Source: Rohdeia sp044358925 (lineage in GTDB: Bacteria; Planctomycetota; UBA1135; GCA-002686595). Taken from it: DNA of 9,552 nucleotides. How positions within the stretch are numbered: position 1 is the first letter of the stretch; each line of letters begins with the position of its first letter. The translations under genes were made by a program, and so were the position numbers. Under the pieces are notes generated by a model. That model searched no databases. It was given only the letters and a program-made list of their open reading frames with translations, and was not told where the DNA came from. Positions 1-5,580 of the stretch are shown piece after piece. The stretch covers positions 1 through 9,552 of the forward strand of contig JBIKNC010000172.1 of NCBI GenBank assembly GCA_044358925.1, in the 5' to 3' direction.

Positions 1-66
1 CCCCTGCGGCTCACGGGGTGTGCAACTTCTGGTGCGGCACCGTACGTGTTCGTGTCGGCGTACCCG
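1..66. other. Short non-coding tail downstream of sucD
   Basis: This stretch lies downstream of the leftward sucD stop codon. It holds only weak dyads, such as GGTGC/GCACC around 31-42, and no clear terminator. Too little is present to say whether the operon continues beyond the window. Confidence 0.4.
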
Positions 67-960
67 TCAACGCTCCGCGAGCAGGCCCGCGTCCGACAGA
101 CGCTGCTCCATCAGCTTGCCCAGCGTCGCGGGGCTCGGCGTCATCAACACACCGGCCTTCTCCAGCGCTTTGATCTTGTCCTGCGCGGTGCCTTTGCCGC
201 CCGAGATGATCGCGCCGGCGTGGCCCATGCGACGGCCCGGAGGCGCGGTCACACCGGCGATGAAACCGACCATCGGCTTCTTCACGTGCTTCGCGATGTA
301 GTCGGCGGCCTCTTCCTCGGCGGTGCCGCCGATCTCACCGATCATCACGATCGCGTCGGTGTTCGGGTCGGCGTTGAACGCCATGAGGCAGTCGATGAAG
401 TTCGTGCCGTTGATCGGGTCGCCGCCGATGCCGATGCACGTGCTCTGACCGATGTTGCGGCTCGTGAGCTGCCACACCGCTTCGTAGGTGAGCGTGCCGG
501 AGCGCGACACGACGCCGACGCGACCGGGTTTGTGGATGTAGCCGGGCATGATGCCGATCTTGCACTGCTCGGGCGTGATGATGCCCGGGCAGTTGGGGCC
601 GATGAGGCGGCTCTTCTTGCCGTGCATGTGCTCGCGCACCTTGACCATGTCGAGCACCGGAATGCCCTCCGTGATCGTGACGACGAGTTCGATGCCGGCG
701 TCGACGGCTTCGATGATCGCGGCGGCCGCGTACGGCGGCGGCACGTAGATCACGGACGCGGTCGCGCCCGTGGCTTCGCGCGCCTGTGCGACCGTGTCGA
801 AGACCGGCAGGCCGAGGTGTTTGGTGCCGCCTTTGCCCGGCGTCACGCCCCCCACCATCTTCGTGCCGTAGGCTAGCGCCTGCTCGGCGTGGAAGGTGCC
901 GGTCTTGCCGGTGAAGCCTTGTGTGATGACCTTCGTGTTCTTGTCGACCCAGATGCTCAT
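67..960 (-). CDS. sucD: Succinyl-CoA synthetase (ligase), alpha subunit
   Basis: This is the alpha subunit of succinyl-CoA synthetase. The enzyme converts succinyl-CoA, ADP (or GDP) and phosphate to succinate, CoA and ATP (or GTP) in the cytoplasmic TCA cycle. The 297-residue product is close to the usual length (about 290). Visible family marks are the N-terminal CoA-binding Rossmann motif GFTGKTGTFH (15-24), GPNCPGI (121-127), SRSGTLTYE (152-160), GDPINGTNF (181-188 region) and RRMGHAGAIISGG (243-255). H247 in the last motif is the expected phosphohistidine, matching the E. coli active-site His. The start MSIWVDKNTK fits the normal SucD N-terminus. It follows sucC by 37 nt on the same strand, the standard operon order. 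No strong Shine-Dalgarno sequence is visible before the ATG. The gene looks complete and intact. Confidence 0.97.
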   Translation of the reverse strand: MSIWVDKNTKVITQGFTGKTGTFHAEQALAYGTKMVGGVTPGKGGTKHLGLPVFDTVAQAREATGATASVIYVPPPYAAAAIIEAVDAGIELVVTITEGIPVLDMVKVREHMHGKKSRLIGPNCPGIITPEQCKIGIMPGYIHKPGRVGVVSRSGTLTYEAVWQLTSRNIGQSTCIGIGGDPINGTNFIDCLMAFNADPNTDAIVMIGEIGGTAEEEAADYIAKHVKKPMVGFIAGVTAPPGRRMGHAGAIISGGKGTAQDKIKALEKAGVLMTPSPATLGKLMEQRLSDAGLLAER

Positions 961-997
961 GTGATCGGTCCGTGCTGTGCGTGTGTGCGTTTCCGGG

Positions 998-2170
998 TCA
1001 CTTCTTCGCGGCCTTCACGGCGGCGACGATCTTCTTCGCGGCCTCGTCGAGGTCCGCAGCGGTCACGATCGGCAGGCCCGACTGTTCCATCAGTTCGCGG
1101 CCGAGTTTCACGTTCGTGCCTTCGAGGCGAACGACGAGCGGCACCTTCAATGCGATCTCCTTCACCGCCGCGATCACGCCGCGCGCGATGACGTCGCACT
1201 TCATGATCCCGCCGAAGATGTTGACGAGCACGCCCTTCACCTTCGGATCGCTGAGGATGATCTTGAAGGCCGCTTTGACCTTCTCCTCGCTCGCACCGCC
1301 GCCGACGTCGAGGAAGTTGGCCGGTTCGCCGCCCGCGAGTTTGATGACGTCCATCGTCGCCATCGCGAGGCCCGCACCGTTGACCATGCAGCCGATCGAG
1401 CCGTCGAGCGCGATGTACGAGAGGTCGTACTTGCTGGCCTCGATCTCCTTGCCGTCCTCTTCGTCGAGGTCGCGCAGCGCAACGACGTCGGGGTGGCGGT
1501 AGAGCGCGTTGCTGTCGAAGTTCAGCTTCGCGTCGAGCGCGATCACCTTCCCGTCGTGCGTGTGCACGAGCGGGTTGATCTCCATGAGCGACGCGTCGAG
1601 CTTCACGAACGCGACGCACAGCTTCTCGATCATGGCGGCGCCTTGCGCCTGCAGTTCCTTCGGCAGGCCGATGCCCGCCGCGAGTTCGAGCGCCTTCTTC
1701 GGGTCGATCTTCCCGTTCGAACCGAACGGCACCTTGAGGATCTTCTCCGGCGTGTGCGCGGCCACCTCTTCGATGTCCATGCCGCCTTCGCTCGAGGCCA
1801 TCATCACCGGGCCGCCCGCGGCGCGATCGACGACGATGCCGAGGTAGTACTCGCGTGCGATCGCGGAGCCCTCTTCGACCCACAAGCGGCGCACCATCTG
1901 ACCGTCGGGTCCGGTCTGGATCGTCTTGAGCGCCTTGCCCAGCATGCCCGCCGCGGCGGTGCGTGCATCGGCGGCGCTCTTCACGACCTTCACGCCGCCG
2001 GCCTTGCCGCGCCCGCCGGCGTGGATCTGCGCCTTGACGACGGTGACGGGCGTGCCCAGCTTCGTGTGCGCCTCGGCGGCCTGTTCGGCGGTCGTGCACT
2101 CGAAACCGCGCGGGACGGCGACGCCGAAGCTGCGCAGCAGCTCCTTGCCCTGGAACTCGTGGATCTTCAT
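998..2170 (-). CDS. sucC: Succinyl-CoA synthetase (ligase), beta subunit
   Basis: This is the ATP-grasp beta subunit, partner of the downstream SucD. It binds the nucleotide and completes the succinate and phosphate sites. The 390-residue product begins MKIHEFQGKELL, the hallmark SucC N-terminus, which fixes the start at 2170. An in-frame ATG at 2263 would add 31 unconserved residues and overlap the divergent dcd start, so I rejected it. Motifs seen are KAQIHAGGRGKAGGVK (46-61, nucleotide-binding glycine loop), MEINPL (196-201, with Glu197 and Asn199 as expected Mg-site residues), LDAKLNFD (212-219), NFLDVGGGA (285-293) and IFGGIMKCDVIA (318-329, the substrate/phosphate loop shared with the alpha subunit). 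Its length equals the bacterial norm (about 388). Nucleotide specificity (ADP or GDP) cannot be read with confidence. There is no obvious Shine-Dalgarno in the 20 nt upstream. Confidence 0.97.
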   Translation of the reverse strand: MKIHEFQGKELLRSFGVAVPRGFECTTAEQAAEAHTKLGTPVTVVKAQIHAGGRGKAGGVKVVKSAADARTAAAGMLGKALKTIQTGPDGQMVRRLWVEEGSAIAREYYLGIVVDRAAGGPVMMASSEGGMDIEEVAAHTPEKILKVPFGSNGKIDPKKALELAAGIGLPKELQAQGAAMIEKLCVAFVKLDASLMEINPLVHTHDGKVIALDAKLNFDSNALYRHPDVVALRDLDEEDGKEIEASKYDLSYIALDGSIGCMVNGAGLAMATMDVIKLAGGEPANFLDVGGGASEEKVKAAFKIILSDPKVKGVLVNIFGGIMKCDVIARGVIAAVKEIALKVPLVVRLEGTNVKLGRELMEQSGLPIVTAADLDEAAKKIVAAVKAAKK

Positions 2171-2261
2171 GTGTTCGGTTGGGTTCTGGAGCGCAGCAGG
2201 ATATCGGCGCGCGGTTCGTGATCCAGCGCGGGCCTTGATCGCGGTCGGGCGGACGGCTCCC
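2171..2261. promoter_or_regulatory. Divergent intergenic region sucC / dcd
   Basis: This 91-bp gap between the divergent starts of sucC and dcd must hold promoter elements for at least sucC. The AT-richest patch is around 2200-2206 (GATATC), with TTGGGT at 2179-2184 as a weak -35-like element for the rightward direction. Neither is convincing. No operator-like inverted repeat stands out. Confidence 0.35.
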
Positions 2262-3503
2262 ATGGCACCGATGAAAGGCGGCGGACGAACGGCGGCGGAT
2301 CTCGGAACGACGTCACGGCCGACCGCGAGCGGCGAGGCGGCCGCCGCACCGCGCGGCGTCTTCGTCGACGCGGGCCTCGAGGCCCAGTTCGGCCGCGCGC
2401 TCCAGTCGCACGTGCCGATCGACGCGGCGCGGCAGCTCCAACCGTCGAGTCTCGACCTGCGCCTCGGCGCGCGCGTCCATCAACTGCGCGCCGGTTTCCT
2501 GCCCGAACACGCGCGTGTCGAGGAGCGCCTCGACCAGCTCTCGGTGCAGACCTTCGAACTCACGGGCGAAGGGCTCGTCCTGCAGCGCGGCGTCATCTAC
2601 CTCGTCGAACTCGAGGAGTGGCTCGAACTGCCCGCCGACGTGCTCGCGCGCTTCAATCCGCGCAGCTCGACCGGCCGCCTGGATCTGTTCTGCCGCGTGC
2701 TCGCGCCAGGCCACCCGCGCTTCGACGAGGCGCCGCCCGGCTACCGCGGTCGCGTGTGGATCGAGATCGTGCCGCTCTCGTTCCCGGTGCGTGTGCGCCG
2801 CGGCGATCGACTCGCGCAGGTGCGTCTGCAGCGCGGCGATCCGGCGCTCTCGCGCGACGAGCTGCGCGCGGTGTACGAACGCACGCCGTTGTGTTTCGTC
2901 GGCGAGCAACCGGTGCCGATCGACGAGGTGCGCTTCGACGAGAGCGGCGCCCTCGAGTTGCGCGTCGGTCTGTCGGGGCGCGAGCCGTTCGGCTGGCGCG
3001 CGGCGCTCAACACGAGTGCGATCGACTTCGCGGGCGAAGGCGTGCACGACGCGCAGGAGTTCTTCGAGCCGCTGTACATCGGCAGCGGCGGAAACTCCGG
3101 CAGCAGCCCGCGCGGCGGGTGTGTGCTCGATCCTGGCCGCTTCTACATCTTCGCGAGCCGCGAGCGGCTGCGCGTGCCGCCCGACCTGTGTGCGGAGATG
3201 CTGCCCGTCGACGTCGGCTTCGGCGAGTTGCGCAACAACTACGCGGGCTTCTTCGACAACGGCTTCGGTTGGAGCGAGGACGCGGCGGGCCGACCGACCG
3301 GCAACGGCACGCCGGCCGTGCTCGAGGTGCGCGCGCACGACGTGCCGTTCCTCGTCGAGGACGGGCAGATCTTCTTCCGATTGCGCTACTACCGCACGAC
3401 GGCTCGCCCGCGCGCTCTCTACGGACGGAACCGCGCCGGCGGAGCCAGCTACCAAGGCCAGGATCTGACACTCGCTCGCCCGCTCCGCACTCCGCGCCGT
3501 TGA
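2262..3503 (+). CDS. dcd: 2'-deoxycytidine 5'-triphosphate deaminase, two-domain type
   Basis: This is a cytosolic dCTP deaminase that makes dUTP for dUMP/dTTP synthesis. It belongs to the long, internally duplicated family (about 360-370 aa in alphaproteobacteria) rather than the 190-aa E. coli form. From Met1 (413 aa), the first dUTPase-like domain shows QPSSLDLRLG (60-69), FNPRSSTGRLDLF (131-143) and GYRGRVWIEI (160-169). E168 aligns with the catalytic Glu of E. coli Dcd (E138, in its GxIVLE motif). The second domain shows LDPGRFYIFASRERL (289-303), VPPDLCAEM (305-313) and NNYAGFFDNGFGW (325-337), then a C-terminal SYQGQDLTLA (396-405). About 30 extra N-terminal residues and a Gly/Ser-rich insertion (273-286) make it longer than usual. 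The start is uncertain: ATG at 2262 or 2271, with only weak purine stretches upstream. It is read divergently from sucC and lies 84 nt before the first TPR gene. Confidence 0.9.
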   Translation: MAPMKGGGRTAADLGTTSRPTASGEAAAAPRGVFVDAGLEAQFGRALQSHVPIDAARQLQPSSLDLRLGARVHQLRAGFLPEHARVEERLDQLSVQTFELTGEGLVLQRGVIYLVELEEWLELPADVLARFNPRSSTGRLDLFCRVLAPGHPRFDEAPPGYRGRVWIEIVPLSFPVRVRRGDRLAQVRLQRGDPALSRDELRAVYERTPLCFVGEQPVPIDEVRFDESGALELRVGLSGREPFGWRAALNTSAIDFAGEGVHDAQEFFEPLYIGSGGNSGSSPRGGCVLDPGRFYIFASRERLRVPPDLCAEMLPVDVGFGELRNNYAGFFDNGFGWSEDAAGRPTGNGTPAVLEVRAHDVPFLVEDGQIFFRLRYYRTTARPRALYGRNRAGGASYQGQDLTLARPLRTPRR

Positions 3504-3573
3504 ACGAACGCCATGCTCGCGCGGGACCGCGGCGTTGCGTAGCCGGTCGAAGGCGGGCACGAGTTCGAACGGC

Positions 3574-3579
3574 AGGGAG
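3574..3579 (+). promoter_or_regulatory. Shine-Dalgarno for the first TPR gene
   Basis: AGGGAG lies 8 nt before the ATG at 3588 and supports that start. It is one of only two clear Shine-Dalgarno sites in the window. Confidence 0.7.
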
Positions 3580-3587
3580 CGAGCACG

Positions 3588-5009
3588 ATGAAGCAACAGG
3601 CGCAGCGCGGAGCGGGCAACGTCGAACTCGTCACGGCGGTGTGTGCCTTGGCGGCGGGGCTCGCGATCGGTTGGGGCGTCGCACACGTGGATGCGGAACC
3701 CAGCGCGAACGAGGGCTCGGCGGAAACGGGCGCGTCGGACGCCGCGAACGACGGCGCCGCGCGGCGCGACGAACTCGCGAATGACGCACTCGGAGGCGGG
3801 TCGAGCGCAGCGGCCGACGCCAACCGTCGCCGCGAAGTGGACGCGGCCGACGCGACGACGGCGCCCGCGGTCGACCTCGCGGCGCTTGCGGCGGCGAACC
3901 CGCTCGTCGGTGAATTGACCGCGCTGCTCGCGGACCCGGCGCTGCTGGCGCTCGTGGGTGCGAGCGAGGAGGCGACGGCCGACTTCCTGATGCACCTCTA
4001 CCTCGGGCTCGGCGACCTCGACGCGGCGCTGTCGCTCGCTCAGCGAACCGATCCGACGGCGGGCGGTTGGTCGCAGCTCGCGCAGGCGCTCGACGGCGCG
4101 GGGCGCGCGAAGGACGCCGCGAACGCGTATGCCGCCGCGCTGGAAGCCGCCGGCCGGTTCGCGTGGGAGGAGCCGCTCGCGAGCTGGGCGACGCGCCTCG
4201 CGGAACTCGATCCGGCGCGCGGACTCGCGCTGCTCGAGGAGCGCAGCGGCGAGAGCGGAGCGGGCGACCCGAGCGCGATGCGGCTCGCGCTCGCGCGTTC
4301 GTTGGCGCGCACCGGACGCACGGACGAGGCGCGCGAGGCCTTGCTCGCACTCGTCGCGGAGAATCGCGAAGTGTCTTCGTCGCTCGCCGCGCTGGCCGAG
4401 TTCGACGCGACGCTGGCCGAGTCGGAGCTGCGCCGCGTGCTCGGCGCGGGCGGCCATGCGGAGTTGCACGTGCAGCTCGTCGAGTTGCTCACGAGCCAGG
4501 GACGCAGCACCGACGCTCTCGCCGCGCTCGACGTCGCACTCGCCCAGCCGTCCGAACAGTCGTACGCGCTGATCGCCGCGGCGCTGTCGAACATGTCCGA
4601 ACTCGTCGACGACACACGACTCGCCGCGTGGATCGCCAGCAACGACAACCAGTCGGGTCTCTTCCAACAGGTCGGCGAGCACTTCGCGAACGCGGGCAAC
4701 GTCGAGCGCGCGCTGCCGTGGCTGCAGGACGGTTGGGAGGAGCAGCTCGCGAAGGACGGCTATCTGTTCCAGTTGCCCGAGGCGCTGCTGACCCAGAACC
4801 CGACGCTCGTGCGCGGCATGGTCGACGCGGCCGCGACCAAGGCCGGCGACCGCGACGAGATCTGGGGCGACATCGCCGACCACTACTGGCGCTTGGGCGA
4901 TGCGGCCGCGGCGGAGAACGCCTACCGGCGAGCCAACCAACTGGACCCGGGCGACGGCGAATGGACGGGCAAGCTGACTGCACTCGCGGAAGGCAAGCCG
5001 CCGTTCTGA
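3588..5009 (+). CDS. Membrane-anchored TPR-like repeat protein (paralogue A)
   Basis: This is a 473-residue protein of unknown function. The N-terminus has one hydrophobic segment (about 13-33) that could be a signal anchor or uncleaved signal peptide, so the rest is probably outside the cytoplasmic membrane. An Ala/Asp/Glu-rich low-complexity linker follows (about 35-95). From about 105 to the end it is an Ala/Leu-rich helical repeat region of TPR character. Helix pairs are seen at 135-152, 160-190, 228-257, 293-320 and 362-380. The clearest single TPR unit is at 424-458 (EIWGDIADHYWRLGD...AYRRANQLDP), followed by GDGEWTGKL (455-463). It is collinear with the product of the gene at 5581 over most of its length. 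A good Shine-Dalgarno fixes the start. It may be co-transcribed with dcd 84 nt upstream, but this is not shown. Such proteins usually act as protein-binding scaffolds; no enzyme motif is seen. Confidence 0.85.
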   Translation: MKQQAQRGAGNVELVTAVCALAAGLAIGWGVAHVDAEPSANEGSAETGASDAANDGAARRDELANDALGGGSSAAADANRRREVDAADATTAPAVDLAALAAANPLVGELTALLADPALLALVGASEEATADFLMHLYLGLGDLDAALSLAQRTDPTAGGWSQLAQALDGAGRAKDAANAYAAALEAAGRFAWEEPLASWATRLAELDPARGLALLEERSGESGAGDPSAMRLALARSLARTGRTDEAREALLALVAENREVSSSLAALAEFDATLAESELRRVLGAGGHAELHVQLVELLTSQGRSTDALAALDVALAQPSEQSYALIAAALSNMSELVDDTRLAAWIASNDNQSGLFQQVGEHFANAGNVERALPWLQDGWEEQLAKDGYLFQLPEALLTQNPTLVRGMVDAAATKAGDRDEIWGDIADHYWRLGDAAAAENAYRRANQLDPGDGEWTGKLTALAEGKPPF

Positions 5010-5203
5010 GAGCGCGGCCCGTGCGTGTACACGGGCTTCACCGCGCAGAAGCGGCACACAGAATCTCGAGCAGCAGCATCACGCTGAAATGGCCTTCAAA
5101 CACCCGCAGGGCACTCCGCCGATCGCGGGGTGCCCTGCGCAGGTGAGCGGCGCCGTGTGGCAGGCCCCGCTCGAAGCTCAACCGAGAGACTCGGCGGCTC
5201 GGA
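5010..5203. other. Convergent intergenic region
   Basis: This 194-bp region lies between two converging genes, paralogue A and the bL34-like gene. Apart from the strong hairpin at 5105-5139 I see nothing coding or repeated in it. Confidence 0.6.
5105..5139. terminator. Strong hairpin, probable bidirectional terminator
   Basis: The left arm CGCAGGGCACTCCGC (5105-5119) pairs with GCGGGGTGCCCTGCG (5125-5139) over 15 bp, with one T:G wobble and a 5-nt loop CGATC. It sits between the 3' ends of two convergent genes. On the minus strand the stem is followed by a short T-containing run (TGTTTG); on the plus strand there is no U-tract. It best serves the leftward bL34-like transcript and may also stop the rightward one. 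Confidence 0.65.
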
Positions 5204-5329
5204 TCAGAAGCTGCCGTGGCGCGCGCGCTGACGGGCGTTGACCTTGCGGCCGCCGTAGGTGCGTTGGCGGGTGCGGTAGCCGGTCTTCTTCGCGTGCTTC
5301 GCGCTGCTCTTGCGGATCTTGGTGTGCAT
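5204..5329 (-). CDS. rpmH: Large ribosomal subunit protein bL34-like (41 aa)
   Basis: This is a small, very basic protein of 41 residues with about a dozen Arg and seven Lys. Residues 13-35 (AKKTGYRTRQRT, then YGGRKVNARQR) follow the bL34 pattern of AKxxGFRxRMxTxGGRKVLxRRR, closely resembling the Thermus-type version. The usual N-terminal MKRTxQP and the C-terminal KGRxxL are not recognisable; the end here is RARHGSF. bL34 is a cytoplasmic structural protein of the 50S subunit. The start at 5329 is set by an AAGAGGA Shine-Dalgarno at proper spacing. In most bacteria rpmH lies next to rnpA near dnaA; here it stands alone, opposite to its flanking TPR genes. It could be the main bL34 of a divergent lineage or a small basic protein with a bL34-like core. 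The longer in-frame reading upstream is not supported. Confidence 0.62.
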   Translation of the reverse strand: MHTKIRKSSAKHAKKTGYRTRQRTYGGRKVNARQRARHGSF

Positions 5330-5334
5330 GGCGG

Positions 5335-5340
5335 TCCTCT
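5335..5340 (-). promoter_or_regulatory. Shine-Dalgarno for the bL34-like gene
   Basis: Read on the minus strand, AGAGGA is followed by five bases (CCGCC) and the ATG at 5329. It is the main evidence, with codon pattern, that the 41-codon gene is translated and that the longer frame upstream is not. Confidence 0.75.
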
Positions 5341-5479
5341 TCGTTTCGAGGGGCGAGGAGCGTAGCGGCTCGCGCGCCGGCCTGGAAGAGGTGACTCGCG
5401 GACAGGACGGCGCGCGTTCGCCGCAGGTTGCGACCTGGCGCGAAAGTCGACCCGCGCGCAGGATTCGAAGGGGCGCGGC

Positions 5480-5509
5480 GCCAACGCGGGGCGATCGGCG
5501 CGCGTTGGC
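5480..5509. repeat. 9-bp perfect inverted repeat, possible operator or hairpin
   Basis: GCCAACGCG (5480-5488) is matched by CGCGTTGGC (5501-5509) across a 12-bp spacer. The two half-site centres are 21 bp apart, about two helical turns, as expected for a dimeric repressor. It lies 71 bp before the start of paralogue B. A nearby GCGCGTTG recurs around 5530. In such GC-rich DNA a chance origin is possible. Confidence 0.3.
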
Positions 5510-5580
5510 CCATCCGACGCGCGGTGACCGGAGCGCGTTGCCCTGCTCGTTCGAGTGCATTCGTCCCCCAGCGTGATCCC

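Larger units (their letters stand above)
5330..5580. promoter_or_regulatory. Divergent intergenic region, bL34-like / TPR paralogue B
   Basis: This 251-bp region lies between two divergent starts, so it should carry both promoters. I cannot point to a convincing -35/-10 pair in either direction. The only structured element is the 9-bp inverted repeat at 5480-5509. Long frames crossing it on both strands lack start signals and are put down to GC bias. Confidence 0.4.

Noticed and set aside
977..2221. 414-codon plus-strand frame opposite sucC
   Set aside because: It is a complementary-strand shadow of sucC, rich in Arg, Asp, His and Val, with no recognisable domain.
2171..2263. N-terminal extension of sucC to the ATG at 2263
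   Set aside because: The 31 added residues are not SucC-like, MKIHEF is the family start, and the extension would overlap the dcd start codon.
2313..5057. 914-codon open frame on the minus strand across dcd and paralogue A
   Set aside because: It is antisense to two well-supported genes, has Arg/Glu/Ala-rich translation with no family motif, and arises from GC-rich third codon positions. There is no ribosome site at its start.
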